A stretch of 64,000 bases of DNA, from assembly GCA_037388505.1 (NCBI GenBank), contig JARRKC010000017.1, positions 1 to 64,000 of the forward strand. The letters run 5' to 3'. The DNA is from JARRKC01 sp037388505. GTDB taxonomy: Bacteria > Acidobacteriota > UBA6911 > RPQK01 > JAPXNP01. Below, piece after piece: positions 16,049 through 24,949 of the stretch. Both the position numbers and the translations under genes were made by a program. The stretch's first letter is position 1; each line of letters starts with the position of its first letter. The notes beneath the pieces are model-generated. The model made no database searches. It saw only the letters and a list, made by a program, of their open reading frames with translations, and had not been told where the DNA came from.

Positions 16049-17896
16049 TCAAATTCCCCCGTGCTGCTCCAGAAACCTCTCCACCTGAGAGTAGTATTCC
16101 TCGATCGTCTCCGATTTGCGCCAGCCGTGTCCTTCGCCGGGGAAGACAGTGTACAGGTGGGGAATTCCCCGGGTCTTTAGAGAGTCGGCGAGGCGATCCG
16201 ACTGGTCGCGGGGCACGACCTTGTCAGAGTCTCCTTGAAAAAGGGCCAGCGGGACCCGAATCTGGTCGACATTCGACAGAGGAGAACGGGCCCGGTAGAT
16301 TTCGGTCGCGTCGGGAAGGGGACCGATCAGCGAGTCGACGTAGTGACGCTCGAACTTATGCGTATCCGTCGACAAGGCCAGCAGATCGGTCACCGGGAAT
16401 CGGCAAACAGCGGCGCGGAAGCGGTCGGGAAACCGAATCAAGGCGAGCAACAGCGTGAACCCTCCGGCGCTTCCTCCTGAAAGGACGATTCGCTGGGGAT
16501 CGGCGCCCAGATGTTCGGTGAGTACCCGGGCCGCCAGGCCGGTGTCCTTCACGTCCGCTTCTCCCCAGGCCCCGTCCAGAGCTTCCCGGTAGGCACAGCC
16601 GTAGCCGCTGCTGCCGCGGTAGTTCAGTTTCAGCACGCCAAACCCCCGCGTCGTGAAGAACTGAACATCGAAATCGAAATCGGCTTGAGCCTGAGAGGTC
16701 GGCCCGCCGTGGATCTTGATGACCGCCGGGGGCCGGCCGGCGGCGGTACCTTCCAGGGGAGCGTAATAAAGACCGTGGCAGGTGTGTTTCCCGGCCTCCC
16801 ATTTGATGGGTCGCGGCTTGGAGAAGGAGTGGAGGCTCGGTCCTTCCTGGATCGCCCTCTGGACGACCTCGACGTGCCCCTGGCGAATCGACAGGACACA
16901 CGGTGGGTGTTGAGCCGATGCCCCAATCATTCCGACAGCGCCGTTCGGCGCGGCAGTCGGCTGCGAAAACCAGGTGTATCCTCCGAGTTCTTTTTCGAGT
17001 GCGTCCCGGTTCCTGGTCGACAAGGAATACTGCAGGCAACTCATCAGGCCCTGCCGGTTTCTCAGCAGCACCAGGTGATCGTCGTCGCTCCAGCAGAAGG
17101 AACGCAACCCCTGCACCCAGGCGGGAGGGGCGTACTCGGCTTCGTCCTCGATCCGGTGCTCGAGTTCGAGGTCGGAATTGCGGTAGATCGCGAGGTTGGA
17201 CCAGCCGGAGGCATCATTGACAACCGCAAGCCGGGCTCCATCGGGAGAGAAGGCGGGCTGAAACCAGGAGCAGGGTCGGCTGTTTCCGCTCTCGACCTGG
17301 CGCACTGCGGAAAGTGCGGGCTGCCGAGTCGCGAGATCAAGGTCCGCGACGCGGAGCCGGGTTTGCTGCCAGGGCATGAACGGATGGTTCCAGGAGATCC
17401 AGGCAATTCGATCGTCCGAAGGGTGCCAGCAGGGTTGCATGAGGAAGTCGTCTTCGGCGTAGAGTTCGATCGGCGAACCACCCTCCGACGGCACGAGCAA
17501 AAGTCGGTCGTGGTCCTCGGTCCCGGCGACCAGGAGAAGCCAGCGGCCGTCGGCCGAGAGGGTGGGGGAGGAAAGGTTGAACGCGGCTTCGGCGACCAAG
17601 GTCGGTTCGGTGGGCGCGAGTTTCTGTGAGTAGAGCCGCCGGCCTGCGACATAGTAGATGCGATCCTGTCCGACGGTGAATTCGCCTCCGCCGTAGCCCA
17701 CGCGGGCCTGGACGTCCGGTTCCCGCACGAGATCGCGGCGGAAACGACCCCGGACCGACCAGGAAACGAGGGTGGTCCGTCCCGAGCGACCCTCCGACCA
17801 AACCAGGTGCTCACCGGCCCTGTCCCAGGCCACATCCGTCAGTCGAAAGGCATCCGCGATGTCCCGAGCTTGCAGCGTTCGTTCGGAGAATTCCAT
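16049..17896 (-). CDS. S9 family peptidase (acylaminoacyl-peptidase-like)
   Basis: 615 residues from the ATG at 17896; a frame without ribosome site extends to 18019. The N-terminal two-thirds has TolB/beta-propeller character (SADGRWLLLVAG, FSPDGARLAVV, TAAPNGAVGMIG). The C-terminal alpha/beta-hydrolase carries KIHGGPTSQAQADFD, the nucleophile in LSGGSAGGFTLL, the aspartate in FQGDSDKVVP and the histidine in FPGEGHGW. It is complete for the S9C type. No signal peptide is seen, so it probably acts on small peptides in the cytoplasm. It is divergent from sucC, with the two starts about 140 bases apart. Confidence 0.9.
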   Translation of the reverse strand: MEFSERTLQARDIADAFRLTDVAWDRAGEHLVWSEGRSGRTTLVSWSVRGRFRRDLVREPDVQARVGYGGGEFTVGQDRIYYVAGRRLYSQKLAPTEPTLVAEAAFNLSSPTLSADGRWLLLVAGTEDHDRLLLVPSEGGSPIELYAEDDFLMQPCWHPSDDRIAWISWNHPFMPWQQTRLRVADLDLATRQPALSAVRQVESGNSRPCSWFQPAFSPDGARLAVVNDASGWSNLAIYRNSDLELEHRIEDEAEYAPPAWVQGLRSFCWSDDDHLVLLRNRQGLMSCLQYSLSTRNRDALEKELGGYTWFSQPTAAPNGAVGMIGASAQHPPCVLSIRQGHVEVVQRAIQEGPSLHSFSKPRPIKWEAGKHTCHGLYYAPLEGTAAGRPPAVIKIHGGPTSQAQADFDFDVQFFTTRGFGVLKLNYRGSSGYGCAYREALDGAWGEADVKDTGLAARVLTEHLGADPQRIVLSGGSAGGFTLLLALIRFPDRFRAAVCRFPVTDLLALSTDTHKFERHYVDSLIGPLPDATEIYRARSPLSNVDQIRVPLALFQGDSDKVVPRDQSDRLADSLKTRGIPHLYTVFPGEGHGWRKSETIEEYYSQVERFLEQHGGI

Positions 17897-18039
17897 AGAT
17901 TCTCGGCTCGTCTTTGACGTGCCCACACGACCAGGCTTGAAAGCTGAGATTCTAATGGATTTGTCGAGTCGATGACCAGTCGCCCCGGCAGTTCGATCGA
18001 CTTGCAAAGGCAGCCCCAAAGTGCTTCACTCTAAGCCTC

Positions 18040-19188
18040 ATGAAGATCCATGAATTCCAAGCCAAACAACTGCTTGCGCGCTTCGGTGTCAGTGTGCCCG
18101 AAGGACGCGTCGTCCGCAGTGCCCCGGAAGCCTATGAGGTTGCCCGGCGGTTCGGCGGCGTGGTTGCCGTCAAAGCTCAAATCCATGCCGGAGGGCGTGG
18201 CAAGGGCGGCGGTATCAAGATAGCCAAGTCACCGGCCGAGGCCGAGCAGGCGGCATCCGAACTGCTGGGCAGCAAGCTCGTGACCCCCCAGACCGGACCC
18301 GAAGGCAAGGAGGTTCGGGTACTCCTGATCGAGAAGGGCATCAATATCAAACGTGAGTTCTACCTCGGAATCGTCATCGACCGGAGTGCCGAAAAGCCGG
18401 TCGTTATGGCCAGCCGCGAGGGCGGCGTCGAGATCGAGGAAGTCGCCCGTCGTTCTCCCGAATTGATCCTGAAGGAGCATGTGGATCCGGCGCTGGGTCT
18501 GTCCGACTACCAGGTCAGGAAGCTGGCCTTCGGTTTGGAGCTGAACCCCAGGGCGGTCGGCTCCTTCATGAAGTCGCTGTTTCGTGCTTTCCAGGAGCTG
18601 GATTGTTCTCTGGCCGAGATCAACCCGCTGGTCGAAACGGCGGAGGGCCAGGTCCTGGCTCTGGATGCCAAAATCAATTTCGATGACAATGCCCTCTTCC
18701 GACATCCGGAGGTGGCGGACCTTAGGGATTTCAACGAGGAAGATCCGCTGGAGATCCAGGCTTCTCGCTTCGGTCTGAACTACATCAAACTGGACGGGAA
18801 TGTCGGTTGCATGGTCAACGGAGCGGGTCTGGCGATGGCCACCATGGACATCATCAAACTGGCCGGCGGAAATCCTGCGAATTTCCTGGATGTGGGCGGC
18901 GGCGCCAATGTCGAGCAGGTCAAGAATGCCTTCGAGATTCTGATTTCGGATTCCGGTGTCCAGGCAGTTCTGATCAACATCTTCGGCGGAATCATGCGCT
19001 GCGACACGGTCGCCGAAGGGGTCGTCCAGGCGGTCAGGGATGTGGGCGTGAGCCTGCCCGTCGTCGTTCGTCTGGAAGGTACGAACGTTGAGCGCGGGCG
19101 CGAGATCCTGAACGAGTCGAATCTGAATTTCATTGTGGCGGAAGGAATGGCTGACGCGGCCCGTAAGGTCGTCGAGGCAGCAAGCTGA
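18040..19188 (+). CDS. sucC: Succinyl-CoA synthetase beta subunit
   Basis: 382 residues, near the usual 385-390. It is the ADP-forming beta subunit of the TCA enzyme that converts succinyl-CoA to succinate with substrate-level phosphorylation. The N-terminal ATP-grasp domain starts MKIHEFQAKQLLARFGV and contains KAQIHAGGRGKGGG. The C-terminal ligase domain has GNVGCMVNGAGLAMATMD, GGGANVEQV and the loop NIFGGIMRCD. It is first in a sucC-sucD-ndk cluster, with 12 bases to sucD. No strong ribosome site is visible upstream of the ATG. Confidence 0.97.
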   Translation: MKIHEFQAKQLLARFGVSVPEGRVVRSAPEAYEVARRFGGVVAVKAQIHAGGRGKGGGIKIAKSPAEAEQAASELLGSKLVTPQTGPEGKEVRVLLIEKGINIKREFYLGIVIDRSAEKPVVMASREGGVEIEEVARRSPELILKEHVDPALGLSDYQVRKLAFGLELNPRAVGSFMKSLFRAFQELDCSLAEINPLVETAEGQVLALDAKINFDDNALFRHPEVADLRDFNEEDPLEIQASRFGLNYIKLDGNVGCMVNGAGLAMATMDIIKLAGGNPANFLDVGGGANVEQVKNAFEILISDSGVQAVLINIFGGIMRCDTVAEGVVQAVRDVGVSLPVVVRLEGTNVERGREILNESNLNFIVAEGMADAARKVVEAAS

Positions 19189-19200
19189 GGAGATCGATCC

Positions 19201-20070
19201 GTGGCTATTTGGATCAATCGGGACACGAGAGTCGTGGTTCAGGGAATTACCGGTCGGGAAGGCAGCTTCCATGCCCGTTTGTGCCGGGAATACGGTACCC
19301 AGATCGTTGCAGGCGTGACGCCGGGAAAAGGTGGAACGCTGCACGAGGGAGTGCCGGTCTTCAATACGGTGAGGGAAGCCATCGAGCGCGAGCAGGTGGA
19401 TACCAGTGTGATCTTCGTGCCACCTCCCTTTGCCGCCGATGCCGTGCTGGAGGCGGTCGACGCCGGTCTGCGGCTGGTCGTCTGCATCACCGAGGGAATA
19501 CCGGTCTTCGATATGCTGCGGGTGGCGCGGGCCATGAAAGGGCACGACACCCGTCTGATCGGCCCGAACTGCCCGGGCATCATCTCTCCCGGGAAGTGCA
19601 AGATCGGAATCATGCCTGGTCACATTCATCAGGAAGGGTCCGTCGGAGTCATTTCGCGCAGCGGAACGTTGACCTATGAAGCCGTGGGCCAGTTAACCGG
19701 TCGCGGAATCGGTCAGAGCACCTGCATCGGCATCGGTGGAGATCCTATCGTGGGGACCGGATTCATCGATGCCCTGCGGGCGTTCGCCCAGGACGGGGAG
19801 ACCGAGGCGGTCGTCATGATCGGCGAAATCGGGGGTTCGGCGGAAGAGGAGGCGGCCGAGTTCATCCGAAGCAGCTTCTCGAAGCCGGTCGTCGGTTTTA
19901 TCGCGGGCCAGACCGCTCCTCCGGGTCGCCGCATGGGGCACGCCGGCGCCATCATCTCGCAGGGGAAGGGAACGGCCGCCGAGAAGATCTTCAAGATGAG
20001 AGAATGCGGGATCACGGTCGTGGAAAGCCCCGCCGATATCGGATCGGCCATGGAAGCACTGATCAAGTGA
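19201..20070 (+). CDS. sucD: Succinyl-CoA synthetase alpha subunit
   Basis: 289 residues, standard length. It binds CoA through its N-terminal Rossmann domain (VVVQGITGREGSFHARL) and carries the phosphohistidine in GRRMGHAGAI near residue 245. GPNCPGIISPGKCKIGIMP and GVISRSGTLTYEA are family signatures. The start is GTG with a GAGG motif upstream. It sits between sucC and ndk on the same strand, so both subunits are made from one transcript. Confidence 0.97.
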   Translation: MAIWINRDTRVVVQGITGREGSFHARLCREYGTQIVAGVTPGKGGTLHEGVPVFNTVREAIEREQVDTSVIFVPPPFAADAVLEAVDAGLRLVVCITEGIPVFDMLRVARAMKGHDTRLIGPNCPGIISPGKCKIGIMPGHIHQEGSVGVISRSGTLTYEAVGQLTGRGIGQSTCIGIGGDPIVGTGFIDALRAFAQDGETEAVVMIGEIGGSAEEEAAEFIRSSFSKPVVGFIAGQTAPPGRRMGHAGAIISQGKGTAAEKIFKMRECGITVVESPADIGSAMEALIK

Positions 20071-20077
20071 GGTAGTC

Positions 20078-20494
20078 ATGGAGAAGACCCTGGGGATCAT
20101 CAAGCCGAATGCCGTAAAGCGAAACCTGGTCGGTGCGATCCTGGAAAAAGCGGAGTCCAGCGGTCTGAAAGTCAAGGCCTTGAAGATGGTCCATTTGACG
20201 AAGGCTCAGGCTGAAGGTTTCTACTACGTCCACAAGGAACGTCCGTTTTTCGACAGTTTGACCACCTTCATGTCGGAGGGACCGATCGTACTCGTCGTCT
20301 TCGAAGCGGACAATGCGATCTCGACGTGGCGGGAAGTGATGGGAGCAACAGATCCGGCCAAGGCCGCCGAAGGCACCATTCGCAAGCTGTATGGAGAGAG
20401 CGTGGAACGGAACTCGTCGCACGGCAGCGACAGTCCGTCCTCCGCGGAATTCGAGATCGGCTATTTCTTCGGCACGATCGAGCAGGTCGGTTGA
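20078..20494 (+). CDS. ndk: Nucleoside diphosphate kinase
   Basis: 138 residues, standard size. It transfers the gamma-phosphate between nucleoside triphosphates and diphosphates through a phosphohistidine, here the histidine in RNSSHGSDS. The N-terminus TLGIIKPNAV and the binding segment GATDPAKAAEGTIR are diagnostic. It starts 7 bases after sucD with GAGGT upstream, and is very likely cotranscribed with sucCD, a sensible pairing because SucCD makes ATP or GTP. Confidence 0.97.
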   Translation: MEKTLGIIKPNAVKRNLVGAILEKAESSGLKVKALKMVHLTKAQAEGFYYVHKERPFFDSLTTFMSEGPIVLVVFEADNAISTWREVMGATDPAKAAEGTIRKLYGESVERNSSHGSDSPSSAEFEIGYFFGTIEQVG

Positions 20495-20531
20495 CGCCGT
20501 CTGTCGAAGCCTTCGAGCAGGCCGGAGGGTG

Positions 20532-20753
20532 ATGTTCACGGACCTTGGTAAGCTGCTCATCATCTTGGGACTGGTCATTGCCGCGCTGGGCTGCGTGCTG
20601 GTTTTCTTTCCGTCGCTGCGGCTGGGGCGTCTGCCGGGCGATTTCACGATCCAGCTCAAGCACGGGACGATTTTCATCCCGCTGGGCACCTGCATCCTGC
20701 TGTCGGTGGTCCTGACCCTCATCCTCTGGCTGGTCAACTGGCTCCGAAGGTAG
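20532..20753 (+). CDS. DUF2905 family small membrane protein
   Basis: 73 residues with two predicted membrane helices (LLIILGLVIAALGCVLVFF and IPLGTCILLSVVLTLILW). The segment between them, LGRLPGDFTIQ, is the hallmark of DUF2905 proteins; function unknown. GGAGGG lies just before the ATG. It is 37 bases after ndk, probably the tail of that operon. Its TAG stop begins a family A hairpin. Confidence 0.85.
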   Translation: MFTDLGKLLIILGLVIAALGCVLVFFPSLRLGRLPGDFTIQLKHGTIFIPLGTCILLSVVLTLILWLVNWLRR

Positions 20754-20800
20754 GCCAACCGTCCCCCGTCAGCCAGACAACCGGGGACGGTCCTACCCGG
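20751..20800 (+). repeat. REP-like palindrome, family A, copy 2 (possible terminator)
   Basis: ACCGTCCCC (20758-20766) and GGGGACGGT (20783-20791) form a 9-bp stem with a 16-base loop. The element starts with TAGGCCAACC, whose TAG is the stop codon of the DUF2905 gene. It sits between that gene and the convergent tRNA-Val gene and may end transcription from either side. Confidence 0.7.
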
Positions 20801-20833
20801 AAATGCTAGAATATTGCGGGTTGTGAGGAGGAG

Positions 20834-20910
20834 TGGTGGGCGATACTGGACTCGAACCAGTGACCTCCGCCGTGTGAAGACGGCGCTCTAACCAGCTGAG
20901 CTAATCGCCC
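20834..20910 (-). tRNA. tRNA-Val (CAC)
   Basis: On the minus strand the 77-base sequence starts GGGCGATTAGCTCAG and folds into a full cloverleaf: 7-bp acceptor stem, D-arm GCTC/GAGC, anticodon stem CCGTC/GGCGG with loop TTCACAC (anticodon CAC), T-arm with GGTTCGAGTCC, and an encoded CCA end. The CAC anticodon reads GUG. Confidence 0.97.
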
Positions 20911-20922
20911 TGAGAGACGGGT

Positions 20923-20952
20923 ATTCTAGTGAACCGAAAGATCATGTGTCAA
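20923..20952 (-). promoter_or_regulatory. Sigma-70-type promoter of tRNA-Val
   Basis: On the minus strand, TTGACA (20947-20952) and TAGAAT (20923-20928) are 18 bases apart, ending 12 bases before the tRNA gene. It overlaps the first codons of the divergent YpdA-like gene, or its leader if that gene starts at 20953. Confidence 0.75.
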
Positions 20953-21957
20953 ATGGATCAGACGCGAGATTTGCTGATCATCGGGGCTGGGCCGGCCGGC
21001 CTCGCCTGTGCGGTCTATGCCCGGAATGCGGGTCTCGATACGGTGGTCGTCGAGAAGGGGTGCATCGTCAACTCGATCTACCACTATCCGGAGAACATGA
21101 CCTTCTTCACCACGGCCGAACTTCTGGAGATCGGAAACATCCCCATGACCGTGGCGGCGGAGAAGCCGAAGAGGCTGGATGCCTTGAAATACTACCGCCG
21201 GGTATCCGAGCACTTCGAACTCGACCTGAGAGACTTCGAGAAAGTCTTGACCGTTTCGGGACGCGACCTCGGGTTCACCGTCGAGACCGAAGGCCGCTTC
21301 GACCGGCGCCGCCAGCATCGGACACGAAAGATCGTGGTGGCGACCGGCTACTACGACAACCCCAATCTGCTCGGAATCCCGGGCGAGGATCTTCCGAAGG
21401 TCAGCCACTACTACCATGACGCCCATCCCTACTACCGCAAGAAGGTGGTGGTCATCGGCGGGAAGAACTCCGCAGCAATCGCAGCCCTGGAGCTGTTCCG
21501 CAACGGCGCCGAGGTGACCCTCGTTCACCGAGGCCACGATCTGGGTCGAGAGATCAAGTATTGGATCCGACCCGACATCAAGAACCGGATCTCCAACGGG
21601 GAAGTGACGGCCTGCTTCAAGAGCCGGGTCGTGGAGATCCGCGATTCGGAGGTGGTCCTTTCGACTCCGGCCGGTAAGCGGGTCATCGAGAATGATTTCG
21701 TCTTCGCGCTGACCGGGTATCATCCCGATCCCACATTGCTCCGGGGAATGGGCGTCGAGGTGGATCCTGAAACCTACGTTCCCCGACACGATCCCGAGAC
21801 GCTGGAAACCAACGTCCCGGGGATCTACCTGGCCGGTTCCGTGGCATCCGGGCGCATGACGAACCGCATCTTCATCGAGAACGGCCGGTTCCACGGCGAG
21901 CGCATCATCCCTCATATGGTGGCCTCTCTGGCCCGGATCTCTCACCAGGGTTCATGA
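20929..21957 (+). CDS. YpdA-like FAD/NAD(P)-dependent reductase (putative bacillithiol disulfide reductase)
   Basis: 342 residues. It has an FAD-binding motif LLIIGAGPAGLACAVYA, a second dinucleotide motif VVVIGGKNSAAIAALEL, and a C-terminal NVPGIYLAGSVASG. YpdA signatures are seen at GCIVNSIYHYP and ATGYYDNPNLLGIPGEDLPK. In Firmicutes YpdA reduces bacillithiol disulfide using a cysteine in GPCG; here that position is alanine (A23), with a cysteine four residues on (C27). The start is uncertain: GTG 20929, ATG 20944 or ATG 20953; the last would give the usual short N-terminus. No bacillithiol synthesis gene is in the window. Confidence 0.85.
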   Translation: MNRKIMCQMDQTRDLLIIGAGPAGLACAVYARNAGLDTVVVEKGCIVNSIYHYPENMTFFTTAELLEIGNIPMTVAAEKPKRLDALKYYRRVSEHFELDLRDFEKVLTVSGRDLGFTVETEGRFDRRRQHRTRKIVVATGYYDNPNLLGIPGEDLPKVSHYYHDAHPYYRKKVVVIGGKNSAAIAALELFRNGAEVTLVHRGHDLGREIKYWIRPDIKNRISNGEVTACFKSRVVEIRDSEVVLSTPAGKRVIENDFVFALTGYHPDPTLLRGMGVEVDPETYVPRHDPETLETNVPGIYLAGSVASGRMTNRIFIENGRFHGERIIPHMVASLARISHQGS

Positions 21958-22023
21958 ACGAACCGTGGCGGCTTGCATCGCGACTTCCGTGGATCGAGGA
22001 CGCCGCATTGCGGGAGAAACGTT

Positions 22024-23280
22024 GTGTGGACGACTGAAGAAACTCCGGAACGCGCGGTGCTGGTCGGACTGGCGCGGGGTCCGGCACAACGGCCACTGAC
22101 CGAGTACTCACTGTTGGAGCTCGAGGAACTGGTGCGCTCGGCGGGCGGCGAAGTGGTTCGCGTGCATCTTCAGGAAAAACCGGAACCCGACCCGGCGTTC
22201 TTCATTGGCCGCGGCAAACTGGAGCAGATTCGCACTTCGGTCTTCGCCCAATCTGCCGACCTGGTGGTCTTCGACGATGAGTTGTCCCCCGCCCAGCAGC
22301 GAAACCTGGAAAAGGAACTCGAGGTCAAAGTGATCGACCGCAGCGGCCTGATCCTCGACATCTTCGCTCAGAGGGCCCATAGCCGCGAGGGGAAGCTCCA
22401 GGTGGAGCTGGCACTGCTGGAATACCGGTTGCCCCGCCTGGTCGGCCGGGGAACGGCGTTGTCACGGCTGGGAGGCGGCATCGGAACCCGGGGGCCTGGA
22501 GAGACTCAGCTGGAGAGCGACCGTCGCGTGGTTCGCCGCCGGATCTCCCGAATCCGTGAAGAGTTGGATCATCTCGAGGAACGGCGTGCCATTCAGCGCC
22601 GGAAGCGGCAAGGGATTCCGATGCCGACCGTCAGTTTGGTCGGCTACACCAACGCCGGTAAGTCGACTTTGTTCAATCGGCTGGCCACCGAGAAGACCCT
22701 GGTGAGCCCGAGCATGTTCGCTACTCTGGATCCTCTGGTGCGGCGCGTGACGCTCCCGACCGGGCAGGAGGTGCTTCTCTCCGATACGGTCGGGTTCATT
22801 CGAAAACTGCCCCACTCGCTGGTGGCTGCCTTCCACGCGACTCTGGAAGAGACAATCGAGGCCGAGCTGCTGCTGCACGTGATCGATCTCTCGGATCCGA
22901 ATCATGGGCTCCTCGAGCGGACCGTGGAAGAAGTGCTCGAGGAAATCGGTGCCTCCGAAATCCCGGTGCTCGAGGTCTTCAACAAGATGGACCTCGTCGA
23001 TTCGGACCAGCTCGTGGGTCTGCCGGCCGGCGGCATTCCCATCTCGGCACGGACCGGAGAGGGTCTCGAATCACTCTCCACCGCCATCGAGGAGCGCATC
23101 AGTCTAGGCTACCGCGAGGTCCGCATGTTGATCCCCTTCGAGCGCGGTGAGATTCTTTCGGCGGTTCGGGAGCGGGGGCGCATTGAGCGGACCGAGTATC
23201 GTCCGGAAGGAATCGAAGTCCATCTCGCGCTCCGAAAGGCCGATTTGGGTCGCTTCCACGACTTCATCCTGGAAGGATAG
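22024..23280 (+). CDS. hflX: Ribosome-associated GTPase HflX
   Basis: 418 residues from GTG 22024, with GGGAG upstream; an open frame continues to a TTG at 21973. The N-terminal HflX domain includes DPAFFIGRGKLEQI and LSPAQQRNLEKEL. A linker LGGGIGTRGPGETQLESDRR is family-specific. The G domain has G1 GYTNAGKSTLFN, G3 DTVGFI and G4 NKMD. HflX splits stalled or heat-damaged 70S ribosomes. It runs 4 bases ahead of der on the same strand, so two ribosome-linked GTPases are cotranscribed. Confidence 0.95.
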   Translation: MWTTEETPERAVLVGLARGPAQRPLTEYSLLELEELVRSAGGEVVRVHLQEKPEPDPAFFIGRGKLEQIRTSVFAQSADLVVFDDELSPAQQRNLEKELEVKVIDRSGLILDIFAQRAHSREGKLQVELALLEYRLPRLVGRGTALSRLGGGIGTRGPGETQLESDRRVVRRRISRIREELDHLEERRAIQRRKRQGIPMPTVSLVGYTNAGKSTLFNRLATEKTLVSPSMFATLDPLVRRVTLPTGQEVLLSDTVGFIRKLPHSLVAAFHATLEETIEAELLLHVIDLSDPNHGLLERTVEEVLEEIGASEIPVLEVFNKMDLVDSDQLVGLPAGGIPISARTGEGLESLSTAIEERISLGYREVRMLIPFERGEILSAVRERGRIERTEYRPEGIEVHLALRKADLGRFHDFILEG

Positions 23281-23284
23281 CAGC

Positions 23285-24598
23285 ATGTACCGAGTGGCCA
23301 TTGTAGGCCGACCCAACGTCGGCAAATCGACTCTTTTCAACCGTCTCTCCGGGACGCGCAAGGCGCTCGTGGGCAACGAACCGGGCATCACGCGAGACCG
23401 TATCTTTCAGCGCGTCGAGTGGGAGGACCGGGAATTCGAGCTGATCGACACCGGGGGGATTCTCTTCGGCGAGAGCGAGGAGATCCCGGAGAAGATCCTG
23501 GAACAGGCCGCCGTCGCCATCGAGGGTTCCGACTTGGTACTACTGGTGGTGGACGCGCGGGCCGGTGTGATGCCCCTGGATGCGGAAGCCGCAACCTTCC
23601 TCAAGTCGCACGGTCGTGAGTTCTGGGTGGTCGCCAACAAGGTGGACGTCCCGGCGGTGGAACCGGGGGCCTACGAGTTCGCCGAACTCGGTTCGGATGC
23701 CTTGTTTCCGGTGTCTTGTGAGCACAACCTGGGTTTCGACGAACTGATGGAGGCGCTGGCGGAGAGAATCCCGGCGGGCAAGAAGACAGCGGAGCGCGAG
23801 ATCCGAGTCGCCATCATCGGACGACCCAATGTCGGCAAATCCTCTCTGGTCAATCGCCTGCTGGGTGAAGAGCGGGTCATTGTGACCTCCACACCCGGGA
23901 CGACGCGCGACGCAGTGGATTCTCAGGTGACCTACCACGGACGGCGCTTTCGGATCATCGACACGGCGGGAATCCGCCGCAAGGGCCGAACCGAGCTGAT
24001 GGCCGAGAAGCTGAGTGTGGTGATGGCCCGCAAGAACATTGCACGGGCCGACGTCGTGCTGCTGATGATCGACGCGTCGGAAGGCGCAACCAAGCTCGAC
24101 GCCACCATCGGCGGTTATGCTCACGACGAGGGCCGGCCGGTGGTCGTGCTCGTCAACAAGTGGGACCTGGTCGAGAAGGACACGCAGACGATGGTACGAA
24201 CCGAGCGGGAGTATCGCTCCCGGATGCGCTTTCTCGACTACGCCCCGATGCTGTTCATCTCGGCCCGATCCGGCCAGCGCGTCCACAAGGTTCTGGAGGT
24301 CGCTCAAAGAGCCCACGAGAGTAGTTTGACCAGAGTTTCGACCGGCGAGCTGAATCAGTTTCTGCAGCGCGAGGTGGGCAATATGCTGGAGCGCGAGACT
24401 TCGCGGAAGTTCTTTTTGAAGTATGCCTGTCAGGTCGGCAGCGCTCCCCCCACGTTCGTTCTGTTCCTGCGGGGCAGTGGGAAGCTCCATTTCTCGACAG
24501 AACGCTTCCTGATCAACAAGCTCCGGGAACGTTACGGGTTCTTCGCGACACCGATCCGCCTGCTCCAAAAGGCCTCTCGCAAAGCCGCGAAAAAGTAG
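23285..24598 (+). CDS. der: GTPase Der (EngA), 50S ribosome assembly
   Basis: 437 residues, standard. It carries two tandem G domains, unique to Der: GRPNVGKSTLFNRL with DTGGIL in the first and GRPNVGKSSLVNRL with DTAGIRRKG in the second, each followed by an NKxD motif. A C-terminal KH-like domain (FLLKYACQ-type segment, then FLINKLRERYGF) follows. Essential for late 50S assembly. AAGGA lies upstream of the ATG. It is coupled to hflX. Confidence 0.97.
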   Translation: MYRVAIVGRPNVGKSTLFNRLSGTRKALVGNEPGITRDRIFQRVEWEDREFELIDTGGILFGESEEIPEKILEQAAVAIEGSDLVLLVVDARAGVMPLDAEAATFLKSHGREFWVVANKVDVPAVEPGAYEFAELGSDALFPVSCEHNLGFDELMEALAERIPAGKKTAEREIRVAIIGRPNVGKSSLVNRLLGEERVIVTSTPGTTRDAVDSQVTYHGRRFRIIDTAGIRRKGRTELMAEKLSVVMARKNIARADVVLLMIDASEGATKLDATIGGYAHDEGRPVVVLVNKWDLVEKDTQTMVRTEREYRSRMRFLDYAPMLFISARSGQRVHKVLEVAQRAHESSLTRVSTGELNQFLQREVGNMLERETSRKFFLKYACQVGSAPPTFVLFLRGSGKLHFSTERFLINKLRERYGFFATPIRLLQKASRKAAKK

Positions 24599-24610
24599 CC
24601 GGTAGGGCCC

Positions 24611-24639
24611 TTGACACCCCCCGGGGGCGCCCATATCAT
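24611..24639 (+). promoter_or_regulatory. Near-consensus sigma-70 promoter before the IHF/HU gene
   Basis: TTGACA (24611-24616) and TATCAT (24634-24639) with a 17-base spacer that contains CCCCCCGGGGG. Transcription would start about 24646, after the ATG at 24638 but before the ATG at 24671, which supports the downstream start for the gene. Confidence 0.7.
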
Positions 24640-24670
24640 GACCACACCAAAGAGGGACGAGTTTGGGGAA

Positions 24671-24949
24671 ATGATCAAGGCGGACTTGGCGCAGGTTGTC
24701 TATGAAGCGCATGGCGGGATCTCCTACCGCGAAGCGTTGGAGATGGTCGATACCATCCTCGAGAAGATCAAGGGCAGTCTGTGTCGGTATGAGAACGTCA
24801 AGCTGACGGGCTTTGGGACGTTCTGTGTGGTGGAACGCAAAGCGCGCAACGGCCGGAACCCGCAGACGGGGGAGCGCATTCTGCTGCCCGAGAGCCGGTA
24901 CGTTTCATTTCGTCCCTCTCGCCTGATCGACCTGCAACTCGATGGTTAA
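24671..24949 (+). CDS. HU/IHF family DNA-binding protein (IHF-alpha-like)
   Basis: 92 residues from ATG 24671, matching the family length of about 90-99. The fold begins MIKADLAQVVYE and includes VKLTGFGTFCVVERKARNGR, the beta-arm with the intercalating-proline region NPQTGERI, and YVSFRPSRLIDLQL. It bends DNA in nucleoid structure and regulation. GGGGAA precedes this ATG; the ATG at 24638 would add 11 residues not seen in the family and lies before the predicted transcription start. Its last 8 bases overlap the MerR gene, so the two are translated together. Confidence 0.92.
   Translation: MIKADLAQVVYEAHGGISYREALEMVDTILEKIKGSLCRYENVKLTGFGTFCVVERKARNGRNPQTGERILLPESRYVSFRPSRLIDLQLDG

Noticed and set aside
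16511..17629. 372-residue plus-strand open frame
   Set aside because: Antisense of the S9 peptidase propeller region; no domain seen.
18229..19629. 466-residue minus-strand open frame
   Set aside because: Antisense of sucC and sucD, both highly conserved on the plus strand.
23540..24712. 390-residue minus-strand open frame
   Set aside because: Antisense of der; composition and lack of motifs mark it as a shadow.
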